Part shown: one piece after another, positions 14,896 to 25,847 of the stretch
Layout of the letters: each line of letters begins with the position of its first letter
How positions within the stretch are numbered: position 1 is the first letter of the stretch
Assembly: GCA_021770445.1 (NCBI GenBank)
Contig: JAETQY010000003.1
Location: forward strand, 1 to 64,000
Source: Bacillota bacterium
Lineage (GTDB): Bacteria; Bacillota; Clostridia; Oscillospirales; Oscillospiraceae
Length of the DNA stretch: 64,000 nucleotides
Direction: 5' to 3'
Notes under the pieces: model-generated
Databases searched by the model: none
Told to the model about the DNA's origin: nothing
What the model saw: the letters and a program-made list of their open reading frames with translations, nothing else
Translations under genes and position numbers: made by a program

Positions 14896-17013
14896 TCATT
14901 TTCTATGCTTTTTAAAGGCTTTGTACATCTGTATCTTGCTGTCCTTCTCTCTGTCCGCGCTGTCCTCTCCCTGGAAAGTCTCTATAAACTCCTGCTCCCC
15001 TCCACTTACAAAGCGCTTGACCACAAATACAAAGATATCCTCCAGCAGTTTATAGTGCTCCTCGAGCCGTTTGCGCTTTTCCGTTTCCGAGAGTCCTTCA
15101 TCAACACGGGGCTGCTTGGAAAAGATATAAAATCCCTCTTTCGCGTAGACAGACTCATAGTCTTTCTGGGGGATAATACTTGTCAGCTTTTTGAGGTAAT
15201 ACTCGTCCACCTGCCGGCTGTCCTCCCCCGGCATTCCCAATATCTCACTGCTTTTCAGCGCGATCTCCAGTTTCTCGATAGAATCTGTTGAAAAGAAATT
15301 TGTAGTGCGCTGGATGACAAAGAAATCCCCTTCATGCAGCGGCTCGATCAGCCCATACTCTTTGCGTTTTTCCTCTTTGCTGCCGATGTGCCGGGTAATG
15401 TAGGTCACATGCTTCGCAATCTGGGAGCGCAGCTCATCTGCCTTCAGCCCGCAGTCCCCGCCGCTGCAAATGAATTTCTCAGCCTGCTCCCGCACCCTGT
15501 CGTCCTGAAAATTTCGCTCCATAAAATTGGAGAACTCAAAAACAGTTTTCCACCAGGGCTTCAGGTAGTTCCGTGTCATATACTGGTGCACCAGGCGCAT
15601 TACACTATATATTTTCTGCGCCATTTCTTTCTTCCCTGTACCATTATGCCAATAGGGGGAAAGGGCCCTTGTAATCTCTGCCTTTAGTAACTGTTTCTGC
15701 TCTTTATCCCCCTCTTTGAGCTCTATGTCGAACCTTATGCCTCCCTCCTTGCGCGCAACGTTCAACAGCTCGCTGCCCTTCATGTGGATACAGTTGAGCA
15801 TGGCCAGCCAGGCAGAATCTGAGTAGTTCCGTTCTACAACTCCCTCCACAGAAAACAGATGGTCCTTGGGCACCAGCCCCAGAGCATGCAGCTCCGGCTT
15901 GTTCAGCAGAGCTCTTCCTCCTCTGGCATGCCTCATCGCCTCATAATTGTGAGACAGCCTGCGGGAGATATAGGTATTCAAAAAATCCGAATACACCACC
16001 GCGTGGTGGTTATATACGTACATGTATAATCCGTCGCGGGCATCGATCATATTCTGCAGCGCTGGCACGGCCTTGCTAGTGAAGATCAGGCGCCCCTTAT
16101 CATCCAGGTACATATTGCGGAACAGCCTCTGGGTGTCGATCGTGGGCGTGCCGATCCCGGTCATAGCGGAATCCCGCATAATATAGTCCAGCTTGTCCAC
16201 ATCAAAGATCTGGGAATTCAGCAGCCGCACGATCGCGTTCTTAATTTTATAGTCCCGCAGCTCTTTTGTCGTCCCAACACTGTATTCGATGCCCAGGATA
16301 CTGCGGATGATCAGCGCAAGATCGACCGTTATTGAGCAGGCGTCGTCCTCATTCTCCCCTGCCTTCTGATCCAGCCCCATCAGAATATCCCGGTACTTCC
16401 TCAAGATCACAATACAGGAGAGCTGCTCGTGGATGGCGCCTATCTTCTCTCCTTTCTGACGCTTGTCCCTCAGTACATCGACCAGCTGCTGACAGTCTTT
16501 CAGGGCGGTGCGCTCCTCTTTGCTCTTCACCTGGTTCTCCGTCTTTTTTATGTGGTCATTCAAATCATCCACAAGAGCTACAAAGACTTCATCCTTGTCA
16601 AACTGCGTCTCCCCCATGTGGGAAAAGGGACAGTGGCCTACATCGTGGAGCAGCGCCGCCACCGAGGCGTTGAATTCCAGCGACTCGTCGATCAAAAGTT
16701 CTCCTTTTGCTCCAGCCGGCCCGTCTTTTTCGTCCTTTTTGCTCTTCTTCTCCTCCCCCAGGATTCCGTTCCGGTTCAAATATTTAATTGCGCTGCGCAT
16801 CAGCTCCAGCACACCCAGGGAGTGTTCAAAGCGGGTATGCCGAGCTCCCGGGTAGACATGCTGGCAGGTTAGCTGCCGCACATCGCCCAGCCGTTGGAAC
16901 TGTACGGTGTCTATCAGCTTTAAATCGAATTTTGTCAAATTGACATACCCGTGTACCGCGTCCCGAATGATCTTCACAGGCTTTAAGTAATATGACTTGC
17001 TTAATCCTTCCAC
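14896..17013 (-). CDS. large HD-domain phosphohydrolase (SAMHD1/dNTPase-like)
   Basis: About 705 residues from a GTG start; the frame continues upstream, but the -10 box and start region argue for GTG with AAAGGGGGCAGAGGAG before it. Start is uncertain. Motifs: RHTRFEHSLG (~60), LLHDVGHCPFSHMGE (~125), DKLDYIMRDS (~275), matching the metal and base-binding core of SAMHD1/YdhJ-like HD proteins. The remaining ~400 residues are helical and unrecognised. Transcribed with the dGTPase-like gene downstream; the pairing of two HD phosphohydrolases beside purA is notable. Confidence 0.8.
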   Translation of the reverse strand: MEGLSKSYYLKPVKIIRDAVHGYVNLTKFDLKLIDTVQFQRLGDVRQLTCQHVYPGARHTRFEHSLGVLELMRSAIKYLNRNGILGEEKKSKKDEKDGPAGAKGELLIDESLEFNASVAALLHDVGHCPFSHMGETQFDKDEVFVALVDDLNDHIKKTENQVKSKEERTALKDCQQLVDVLRDKRQKGEKIGAIHEQLSCIVILRKYRDILMGLDQKAGENEDDACSITVDLALIIRSILGIEYSVGTTKELRDYKIKNAIVRLLNSQIFDVDKLDYIMRDSAMTGIGTPTIDTQRLFRNMYLDDKGRLIFTSKAVPALQNMIDARDGLYMYVYNHHAVVYSDFLNTYISRRLSHNYEAMRHARGGRALLNKPELHALGLVPKDHLFSVEGVVERNYSDSAWLAMLNCIHMKGSELLNVARKEGGIRFDIELKEGDKEQKQLLKAEITRALSPYWHNGTGKKEMAQKIYSVMRLVHQYMTRNYLKPWWKTVFEFSNFMERNFQDDRVREQAEKFICSGGDCGLKADELRSQIAKHVTYITRHIGSKEEKRKEYGLIEPLHEGDFFVIQRTTNFFSTDSIEKLEIALKSSEILGMPGEDSRQVDEYYLKKLTSIIPQKDYESVYAKEGFYIFSKQPRVDEGLSETEKRKRLEEHYKLLEDIFVFVVKRFVSGGEQEFIETFQGEDSADREKDSKIQMYKAFKKHRK

Positions 17014-17064
17014 TGCTCCTCTGCCCCCTTTTACTCCCAGCAAGGTCCATTTTCCAGCAGGATA

Positions 17065-17093
17065 ATTATACCATATTTTCCCCAAAATTTCAA
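17065..17093 (-). promoter_or_regulatory. sigma-A promoter of the HD gene pair
   Basis: On the minus strand TTGAAA, 17-base spacer, TATAAT. Places the transcript start near 17057 and supports the GTG start at 17013. Confidence 0.85.
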
Positions 17094-17162
17094 CAATAAT
17101 TTGTTTATTTTGCGGCAATCCCATATGGCACGGCCCCCGCCCTCCAATACGGTAATTTCCCC

Positions 17163-17191
17163 TTGCAACACCGAAAAAAAGGGGGTATAAT
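17163..17191 (+). promoter_or_regulatory. sigma-A promoter of purA
   Basis: TTGCAA, 17-base spacer, TATAAT, 69 bases before the ATG; divergent from the HD-pair promoter about 70 bases away. Confidence 0.85.
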
Positions 17192-17260
17192 ACCATACGT
17201 TACAGGGACGGAAAAGGCAAACCCCACCCGGCTGCGAATCCCGCCCCCGGAGGTAACAAT

Positions 17261-18553
17261 ATGGTAAAAGCGATTGTAGGCGCCAACTGGGGCGACGAGG
17301 GCAAGGGCAAGATCACCGACATGCTGGCCCGGCAGTCCGACGTAGTCGTCCGTTTCCAGGGAGGCGCCAATGCGGGGCACACCATCATCAACGACTACGG
17401 CCGCTTTGCCCTGCACACTCTTCCCTCCGGCGTATTCTATCCCCACATCACCAACGTCATCGGCAACGGCGTGGCTCTGGACATCGCCAAGCTGGTCCAG
17501 GAGCTGGACAACATCACCGGCCAGGGGGTACCCGCCCCTAAGGTGGTCGTCTCCAACCGGGCCCAGCTGCTCATGCCCTACCACATCCTCCAGGACACCT
17601 ATGAGGAGGCCCGGCTGGGGGGTAAGGCCTTCGGCTCCACCAAGAGCGGCATCGCCCCCTTCTACTCTGACAAGTACGCCAAGACGGGCATCCAGGTGTG
17701 CGACCTCTTCGACGAGGCCAGGCTCCGGGAGCGGCTGCGCGCCGCTGTGGAGCTGAAAAACGTGCTCTTTGAGCATCTGTACCACCAGCCCAAGGTGGAC
17801 GCGGACGAGATCATGGCCCAGCTTCTGGAGCTGCGGGAGCGCATCCGCCCCTACGTGGGGGACACGGTCGCCCTGCTCCATCGGGCGCTGGCCGAGGGTA
17901 AGACCATCCTGCTGGAGGGCCAGCTGGGCTCCATGAAGGACCCAGACCTGGGCATCTTCCCCATGACCACCTCCTCCCACACCCTGGCCGGCTACGGCTG
18001 CGTGGGGGCGGGCGTGCCGCCCACCTCGGTAACGGACGTGATCTGCGTCACCAAGGCCTACTCCTCTTGTGTGGGCTCCGACACCGAGCCCTTCGTCAGC
18101 GAGGTCACCGGAGCTACCGGGGATGAGCTGCGCCGCCGAGGTGGCGACCACGGAGAGTTTGGCGCCACCACCGGCCGTCCCCGCCGGGTGGGCTGGTTTG
18201 ACACGGTGGCCACCAAATATGGCTGCATGGTTCAGGGGGCTACCCAGGCAGCCCTCACCTGCCTGGACGTGCTGGGCTACCTGGACGAGATCCCCGTCTG
18301 TACCGGCTACGAGATTGATGGGACCGTCACCGACCAGTTCCCCACCACCCCCGCCCTACTCCGGGCCAAGCCGGTATTTACCACCCTCCCCGGCTGGAAA
18401 ACCGGCATCCGGGGCTGCACCGATTACGACGCCCTCCCGGCCAACGCCCGGGCCTATGTGGACTTTCTGGAGCAGCACATCGGCACCCCCATCACCATGG
18501 TATCCACCGGTCCCAAGCGGGAGGAGATGACCTGCCGCACCCCCAAGCTGTAA
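17261..18553 (+). CDS. purA: adenylosuccinate synthetase
   Basis: 430 residues, full length. GANWGDEGKGKITDMLA is the GTP-binding loop with the catalytic Asp; VVRFQGGANAGHTI, GAT/TGRPRRVGWFD and STGPKREE are family signatures. IMP + Asp + GTP gives adenylosuccinate, first committed step to AMP. AGGTAACAAT precedes the ATG. Shares an intergenic promoter region with the HD pair. Confidence 0.97.
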   Translation: MVKAIVGANWGDEGKGKITDMLARQSDVVVRFQGGANAGHTIINDYGRFALHTLPSGVFYPHITNVIGNGVALDIAKLVQELDNITGQGVPAPKVVVSNRAQLLMPYHILQDTYEEARLGGKAFGSTKSGIAPFYSDKYAKTGIQVCDLFDEARLRERLRAAVELKNVLFEHLYHQPKVDADEIMAQLLELRERIRPYVGDTVALLHRALAEGKTILLEGQLGSMKDPDLGIFPMTTSSHTLAGYGCVGAGVPPTSVTDVICVTKAYSSCVGSDTEPFVSEVTGATGDELRRRGGDHGEFGATTGRPRRVGWFDTVATKYGCMVQGATQAALTCLDVLGYLDEIPVCTGYEIDGTVTDQFPTTPALLRAKPVFTTLPGWKTGIRGCTDYDALPANARAYVDFLEQHIGTPITMVSTGPKREEMTCRTPKL

Positions 18554-18617
18554 CTTCACCACGCCGGGCGCGGACAAGCGTCCGGCGTGTGGAGCATATG
18601 ACACAAAGGAGAACACC

Positions 18618-20480
18618 ATGAAAAAACTGCTTTCCTCGCTGCTGGCCCTGGCACTGGGCCTGTCTCTGGCCGTCCTGCCCGCCTCCGCCCTGGAGCTGGA
18701 TGAGGCCCGGGAGCTGCTGGCTGTCCACTATGTGGACGGCGTCCCCCCGAAGGTGCTGGAGCTGCCCTCCCTGGACGCCATCCTGGAGGCCATAGGCGAC
18801 CCCTACACCTTCTACATGACCCCTGAGCAGTACGACGCCTTCAACAAATCGGTCAACGGCCAGACGGTGGTGGGCATCGGCGCCACGGTGGAGACCGCCT
18901 ACGACGGCGGCTACCGGGTCATGTCCGTCCTGCCCAACTCCCCCGCCCTGGAGGCGGGCATCCGGCCCGGCGATATTCTCACCGCGGTGGACGGCGTAGC
19001 CATGTCTCCGGAGGTGGACCCCCGCATCCCCGTCACCGGCCAGGAGGGCACCACCGTGACTCTTACTGTCAACCGGAACGGCCAGACGCTGGAATTCACC
19101 CTCACCCGCCGGGCGGTGCCCATCCCCATCGTCACCTATGAGCAGCGGGACGACGCCGGCTACATCGACTGCATCAGCTTCGGCTCCACCACCGCCCGGT
19201 CGGTCCAGGACGCCATCCGGGAGCTGGACGACGAAACTGCCGTCTGGATCATGGACTTGCGCTCCAACCCGGGGGGAGACAGCGGCTCCACCGCCGCCAG
19301 CGTCAGCCTGTTCACCGGAGGGGGCATCATGCTCTACTTCCGGGACGGCTCCGGCGACTACAACTACACCTACACCCTGCCCACCTTCCCCGACATGACG
19401 GACAAGCCAGTGATTGTCCTCACCAGTGAGCACTCAGCCAGCGGCTCTGAGCTCTTTGCCGGGGGCATCCGCACCTACACCGCCGGCATCGCCCTGGGCC
19501 AGCGCACCTTCGGCAAGGGTACCGCCCAGATCGTCTTTGACGAGCGCAACTGCGAATATATGGAGAACGGCGAGGCCATGAAGATCACCGCCTACCGCTT
19601 CTTCGCCCCCGACGGGGCCACCAACCACATCACCGGCGTGCTGCCCACTTTGCTTATCTCCCCGGAGAACACCGAGGCGGCCGCTATGCTGCTGACCAAC
19701 CCTCAACCCCAGCGACCTGACGGCTGCTGGAAGCTGGTCCTGGCCGGACAGACCTTCTACCTCAAGACCGACCACGCCAAGGTGGAGGAGAACAAGGCCG
19801 CCTTCACTGAGCTGCTGGAGGCCCTGCCCCTGTCCGCCGCCCTGTACAAGGGCTCCGGATTTGCAACATGGACCCTCATCTCCCCCGAACAGGCGGCCAA
19901 GGAGCTGGGCCTGAGCTTTAAACCCCGCACCTTCACCGACACGGAGGACAGCGAGTTCGCCCGGGAGATCGACACCCTGGCCACCTACCGCATCCTGAAG
20001 GGCTTTGGTGACAAGACCTTCCGCCCCGGCGAGACCATCACCCGGGCCCAGTTCTGCTCCATGGTGGCCTCCGCCCTGGACCTGCCCGCCCAAACACAGG
20101 GTAAATTCTCCGACGTGAAGGAGGACGCCTGGTACGCCGGAGCAGTGAACGCTATGGCCGACATGGGCTTCGTCTCAGGCAAGGGCGGCAGGACCTTCTG
20201 TCCCGGACAGACCATCACCTATCAGGAGATGGTCGCCATCCTCTCCCGGGTGGCCGCCTGGGTCAGCATGGACGGCTACGACCTGGACGGACAGCTCCTC
20301 ATGCCTGAGGAGGTGGAGAAATACTCCAATTTCGCCTCCTGGGCCCAGGCCCCCGCCCGAAACCTGGACGAGCTGCACGTCCTGGCCGGAGACCTGGCCC
20401 CCACCGACCCGGGCACCCGGGAGGTGGCCGCCGCCATGCTCTGCCGGCTGATGGAACGCACCCATTTGATTTGGGATTAA
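18618..20480 (+). CDS. secreted S41 (CtpA-like) peptidase with PDZ and SLH domains
   Basis: 620 residues. Signal peptide 1-25 (MKKLLSSLLALALGLSLAVL, then PASA). PDZ ~80-165 (SPALEAGIRPGDILTAVDG), S41 protease ~170-350 with Ser in SEHSASGSELFAGG and Lys in FGKGTAQ, then SLH modules from ~430 (YRILKGFGDKTFRPGETITR, FSDVKEDAWYAGAVNAMADM). SLH domains would hold it on the cell wall. AAAGGAG precedes the ATG. Follows purA by 64 bases with no clear terminator. Likely processes or degrades surface proteins. Confidence 0.9.
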   Translation: MKKLLSSLLALALGLSLAVLPASALELDEARELLAVHYVDGVPPKVLELPSLDAILEAIGDPYTFYMTPEQYDAFNKSVNGQTVVGIGATVETAYDGGYRVMSVLPNSPALEAGIRPGDILTAVDGVAMSPEVDPRIPVTGQEGTTVTLTVNRNGQTLEFTLTRRAVPIPIVTYEQRDDAGYIDCISFGSTTARSVQDAIRELDDETAVWIMDLRSNPGGDSGSTAASVSLFTGGGIMLYFRDGSGDYNYTYTLPTFPDMTDKPVIVLTSEHSASGSELFAGGIRTYTAGIALGQRTFGKGTAQIVFDERNCEYMENGEAMKITAYRFFAPDGATNHITGVLPTLLISPENTEAAAMLLTNPQPQRPDGCWKLVLAGQTFYLKTDHAKVEENKAAFTELLEALPLSAALYKGSGFATWTLISPEQAAKELGLSFKPRTFTDTEDSEFAREIDTLATYRILKGFGDKTFRPGETITRAQFCSMVASALDLPAQTQGKFSDVKEDAWYAGAVNAMADMGFVSGKGGRTFCPGQTITYQEMVAILSRVAAWVSMDGYDLDGQLLMPEEVEKYSNFASWAQAPARNLDELHVLAGDLAPTDPGTREVAAAMLCRLMERTHLIWD

Positions 20481-20596
20481 CCTCATCAGTCTCGCTTCGC
20501 TCGACAGCTTCCCCTAAAGGGGAAGCCTTTGGGATATATCCTTTGCCTTCCCCTTTAGGGGAAGGTGGCACGGCCGACTGGCCGTGACGGATGAGG
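20481..20596. repeat. MITE-like palindromic element, copy 1
   Basis: 116 bp. Ends CCTCATCAGTC and GACGGATGAGG are inverted repeats; the middle holds two CTTCCCCTAAAGGGGAAG-type palindromes. A second copy lies at 39988. No coding capacity. Non-autonomous, probably mobilised or spread in trans. Confidence 0.85.
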
Positions 20597-20626
20597 CCAA
20601 AAATTAATTGAAAGGACCTGACAAAA

Positions 20627-21664
20627 TTGACCAAGATTGACATTATTTCCGGATTTTTAGGGGCCGGCAAGACCACCCTCATCAAGAAGCTGCTGGATGA
20701 GAGCTTCAAGGGGGAGAAGATCGTCCTCATCGAGAACGAGTTCGGCGAGATCGGCATTGACGGTGGCTTCCTCAAGGACGCCGGGGTGGAGATCACCGAG
20801 ATGAACTCCGGCTGCATCTGCTGCTCCCTAGTGGGCGACTTCGGCGCCGCCCTGAAGCAGGTGCTGACCGACTATTCTCCCGACCGCATCGTCATCGAGC
20901 CCTCCGGGGTGGGCAAGCTGTCCGACGTGGTGGCCGCCGTGGAGCGGGTCCAGGCCGAGGCCCCCGACCTCCACCTGAACAGCTTCGTCACCGTGGTGGA
21001 CGCCGCCAAGGCCAAGGTGTATATGAAGAACTTCGGCGAGTTCTTCAACGACCAGGTGGAGCACGCCTGCGCCATTATCCTGTCCCGCACCCAAAAGATC
21101 GACCAGCACAAGCTGGACGGGGCGGTCGCCCTGCTGCGGGAGAAGAATCCCAAGGCCGCCATCCTCACCACCCCCTGGGACCAGCTCACCGGGGCCCAGA
21201 TCCTCTCCGCCATGGAGGGCGGCCGCGATCTGGCCCACGAGCTGATGGAGGAGATCGAGCACGAGGATCACCACCACGAGCATCACCACGACCATGACCA
21301 CGAACATGAACACCACCACGATCACGGCGACACCTGTACCGCCTGCTGCGGCCACGACCACCATCACCACGACCACGACGCCGACGAGGTGTTCACCTCC
21401 TGGGGCCGGGAGACCACCCGGAAATATAGCCGGGAGGAGCTCCAGGAGGCCCTGGCCGCCCTGGCCATGACCCAGGACTACGGCTACGTCCTCCGGGCCA
21501 AGGGGATGGTCCCCTGCGAGGACGCTTCCACCTGGCTCCACTTCGATCTGACCCCCGAGGAGTTCGAGATCCGGGAGGGCTCTGCCGACTACACCGGCCG
21601 GCTGTGCGTCATCGGCTCCGAACTGAAAGAAGAAAAGCTGGAAAAGCTGTTCCTGCTGGTGTAA
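20627..21664 (+). CDS. CobW/COG0523-family GTPase with His-rich linker
   Basis: 345 residues. TTG start taken since AAAGGA lies nine bases upstream and the protein begins MTKIDIISGFLGAGKTT. Walker A GFLGAGKT, the metal site GCICCS (CxCC), EPSGVG switch region and a His/Asp-rich stretch (~205-250, HHHEHHHDHDHEHEHHHDH). COG0523 GTPases insert zinc or other metals into client enzymes. C-terminal CobW_C domain follows. First of a two-gene unit. Confidence 0.88.
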   Translation: MTKIDIISGFLGAGKTTLIKKLLDESFKGEKIVLIENEFGEIGIDGGFLKDAGVEITEMNSGCICCSLVGDFGAALKQVLTDYSPDRIVIEPSGVGKLSDVVAAVERVQAEAPDLHLNSFVTVVDAAKAKVYMKNFGEFFNDQVEHACAIILSRTQKIDQHKLDGAVALLREKNPKAAILTTPWDQLTGAQILSAMEGGRDLAHELMEEIEHEDHHHEHHHDHDHEHEHHHDHGDTCTACCGHDHHHHDHDADEVFTSWGRETTRKYSREELQEALAALAMTQDYGYVLRAKGMVPCEDASTWLHFDLTPEEFEIREGSADYTGRLCVIGSELKEEKLEKLFLLV

Positions 21665-21678
21665 CGAGGTGAAACGAC

Positions 21679-22626
21679 ATGCCTGATTCCCGCATCCCCC
21701 TCTATCTCATCACCGGCTTTCTGGATGCCGGCAAGACCACTCTGCTCAGCGACACGCTGAACATGGACTACTTCAACGACGGTCAGCGCACCGTCCTGCT
21801 TATGTGCGAGGACGGCGAGGAGGAGTACGACCAGCAGTTCCTCTCCCAGCGCAACTGCCGCCTGATCCCTGTGGAGGACCAGGAGGGGCTGAACACCGAG
21901 TTTTTGAAGGAGGTTGACCGCCGCTACCAGCCCGAGCGGGTGCTGCTGGAATACAACGGCATGTGGCCCGGCCAGCTGCTGGTAAACCTGAAGCTGCCCC
22001 GGAACTGGGGACTGTACCAGGCCATCCATGTAGTGGACGGCTCCACCTTTGAGATGTATCTGAAAAACATGCAGTCCATGTTTATTGACCTGGTGTCCAA
22101 CGCGGACATGGTCCTCTTCAACCGCTGCACCCCCGACATGCCCCTGTCCGGCTGGAAGCGGTCCGTCCGGGCGGTAAACCGGATGTGCGAGATCGTCTTT
22201 GAGGACATTAAGGGCGAGGAGCTGGAGGTGGAGGATATCCTCCCCTATTCCCTGGAGGCCCCCCACATCGACCTGGAGGACGCCGACTACGGCATCTGGT
22301 ATCTGGATATCCAGGAGCACCCCGACCGCTACGTGGGCAAGACCATCACCTACAAGGCCCAGGCTATGACGGGAATGAAGCTGCCCCGGGGAACCTTTGT
22401 CCCAGGGCGCAACGCCATGACCTGCTGCGTGGAGGACATCCGCTTCTTCGGCTTTCTGTGCAGGTACGAAAAAGCCCGCTCCCTGAAAAAGGGAGAGTGG
22501 ATCACTGTCACCGCCCAGATCAAGTGGGAGCACGCCGACGTCTACGAGGACGAGGGGGTCGTCCTCTACGCCCAGAGCGTGGAGAAGGCGGAGCCCCCCG
22601 AGGACCCGCTGGTATACTTCCGATAA
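21679..22626 (+). CDS. CobW-like GTPase lacking CxCC, with TIGR03943-like tail
   Basis: 315 residues. LITGFLDAGKTTLL is the P-loop, but the usual CxCC metal site is absent (LLEYNGMWPGQL at the equivalent switch region). Residues ~205-310 (YVGKTITYKAQAMTGMKLPR, FVPGRNAMTCCVEDIRFFGF) resemble the TIGR03943/YcgQ domain often found with YcgR-type permeases. Fifteen bases after the first CobW gene. A metal chaperone partner is likely; client unknown. Confidence 0.82.
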   Translation: MPDSRIPLYLITGFLDAGKTTLLSDTLNMDYFNDGQRTVLLMCEDGEEEYDQQFLSQRNCRLIPVEDQEGLNTEFLKEVDRRYQPERVLLEYNGMWPGQLLVNLKLPRNWGLYQAIHVVDGSTFEMYLKNMQSMFIDLVSNADMVLFNRCTPDMPLSGWKRSVRAVNRMCEIVFEDIKGEELEVEDILPYSLEAPHIDLEDADYGIWYLDIQEHPDRYVGKTITYKAQAMTGMKLPRGTFVPGRNAMTCCVEDIRFFGFLCRYEKARSLKKGEWITVTAQIKWEHADVYEDEGVVLYAQSVEKAEPPEDPLVYFR

Positions 22627-22627
22627 G

Positions 22628-22666
22628 AAAAAATTGACGGTCCCTGACGGGGCCGTCAATTTTTAT
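22628..22666. terminator. bidirectional terminator
   Basis: AATTGACGG...CCGTCAATT between A and T runs; serves the CobW pair (+) and glnS (-). Confidence 0.9.
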
Positions 22667-22672
22667 TTCTGC

Positions 22673-24373
<1,701 letters not shown>

Positions 24374-24427
24374 AGTCTTTCCTCCTTGTTATACCGGCTC
24401 AGGGACCAGCATAGAATGATCGTGTTT

Positions 24428-24457
24428 ATTTTACACCTGTTCCTGGGGAAAATGCAA
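24428..24457 (-). promoter_or_regulatory. promoter of glnS
   Basis: On the minus strand TTGCAT, 18-base spacer, TAAAAT, 55 bases before the ATG. Confidence 0.65.
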
Positions 24458-24579
24458 GTTTTTCCCGCAGCTCTCCCGTTCTTCCAGCAAGACGTGTGGA
24501 AAAGGCCCTGAAATCCGCCCAGTTTTGTGATAAAGTTACAGAAAAATACACCGCCCTTCGGTAGAATCAGGGAAAGATA

Positions 24580-24608
24580 TTGCTCTTGCCTCGGAAAACG
24601 GGTATAAT
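24580..24608 (+). promoter_or_regulatory. promoter of the thioredoxin-reductase-like gene
   Basis: TTGCTC, 17-base spacer, TATAAT, 24 bases before the ATG with AGGAGG between. Confidence 0.8.
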
Positions 24609-24631
24609 ATCTGTGTACAGGAGGGATTCCT

Positions 24632-25474
24632 ATGGCCTATGATATCATGGTATTGGGTTCCGGCCCCGCCGGACTCGCGGCGGCCATTGCCGCCCGGGGA
24701 CGGGACAAAAGCGTCCTGGTCATTGGCAACCGCTGGCAGGACAGCCCGCTGGCAAAAGCGGAGCGGGTGGACAACTACCCCGGTCTCCCCGGCCGCACCG
24801 GGCTGGAGCTGCTGGAGGAGTTCTACCGCCACGCCGAAAGCGCGGGCGCGGAGTTTGTGGTGGGCAAGGCCCTGTCCCTGCTGGCCTGGGAGGGCTTTTC
24901 CCTCACCGTGGGCAGCCAAGTCTACCAGGGCAAGGCCCTGATCCTGGCCCCCGGCGTGGTTCGGGCAGCCAAGTACCCCGGCGAGGCAGAGTACCTGGGC
25001 CGGGGGGTGAGCTACTGCGCCACCTGCGACGGGATGCTCTACCGGAACAAGCCCGTCACTGTGGTGGGCCTTTCCCCCGACGCCCCTCAGGAGGCCAACT
25101 ACCTCCACAGCCTGGGCTGCCAGGTGGTCTATGTCTCCCCCCAGCAGCCTCGGGAGTTGGACGGGGCTATCCCCTATGTAAAGGCCGGGAAGCTGGCCGT
25201 GAAGGGTGAGGCAACCGTCACCGGCCTGGAGGCGGACGGCGCGCTCCTGCCCTGCGCCGGGGTGTTCATTCTCCGGAGGGCGGTGGCCCCCACCGACCTG
25301 CTGCCCGCCCTGGAGACAGAGGAGGGGGTCATCAAAGTGGACCGCCATATGGCTACCAACATCCCCGGGGTGTTCGCCGCCGGGGACTGCACCGGCGCTC
25401 CCCTCCAGGTGTCCAAGGCGGTGGGCGAGGGCCACGTGGCCGCCCTGTCCGCCTGCGAATATTTAGACAAATGA
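24632..25474 (+). CDS. thioredoxin-reductase-like FAD flavoprotein
   Basis: 280 residues, shorter than TrxB (~310). FAD motif VLGSGPAGLAAAIAARG, redox CATCDG, C-terminal GVFAAGDCTG. The NADPH-binding part is odd: the usual GGGNSA is replaced by VVGLSPDAPQEANYL, and HRxxxxRA is missing. It may use another electron donor, as flavin- or ferredoxin-dependent TrxB variants do; this is inference. Operon with thioredoxin 13 bases downstream. Confidence 0.85.
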   Translation: MAYDIMVLGSGPAGLAAAIAARGRDKSVLVIGNRWQDSPLAKAERVDNYPGLPGRTGLELLEEFYRHAESAGAEFVVGKALSLLAWEGFSLTVGSQVYQGKALILAPGVVRAAKYPGEAEYLGRGVSYCATCDGMLYRNKPVTVVGLSPDAPQEANYLHSLGCQVVYVSPQQPRELDGAIPYVKAGKLAVKGEATVTGLEADGALLPCAGVFILRRAVAPTDLLPALETEEGVIKVDRHMATNIPGVFAAGDCTGAPLQVSKAVGEGHVAALSACEYLDK

Positions 25475-25487
25475 AAGGAAGATTATT

Positions 25488-25799
25488 ATGATCCATTTCA
25501 ACAAGGAGACCTTCAACAAGACCCTCAGCGAGGGCAAGCTGATGATGGTGGACTTCTGGGCCGAGTGGTGCGGACCCTGCCAGATGCTGGGCCCTGTCAT
25601 CGAGAGCCTGGCCGAAAAGTACGAGGGCAAGGCCGTGGTGGGCAAGATCAACACCGACGAGGAGCAGGAGCTGGCCATGGGCTTCGGGATCACCGGCATC
25701 CCCACCGTCATCTTCTTCAAGGACGGCAAGGAGATCGACCGGCTGGTGGGTGTCATGCCCCCCGATGCCTTCATCCAGGTGCTGGAGAAAAACCTGTAA
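25488..25799 (+). CDS. trxA: thioredoxin
   Basis: 103 residues, classical fold: DFWAEWCGPCQMLGP with the CGPC active site and the cis-Pro in GIPTVIFF. Reduced presumably by the flavoprotein just upstream. GGAAGATT precedes the ATG. Confidence 0.95.
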   Translation: MIHFNKETFNKTLSEGKLMMVDFWAEWCGPCQMLGPVIESLAEKYEGKAVVGKINTDEEQELAMGFGITGIPTVIFFKDGKEIDRLVGVMPPDAFIQVLEKNL

Positions 25800-25808
25800 G
25801 CAGAAAAC

Positions 25809-25838
25809 CCGCCCTCCCGCCGCGAAGCGGGAGGGCGG
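25809..25838. terminator. bidirectional terminator
   Basis: CCGCCCTCCCGC...GCGGGAGGGCGG between trxA and the convergent DUF4363 gene. Confidence 0.8.
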
Positions 25839-25847
25839 CTGTTGTTT

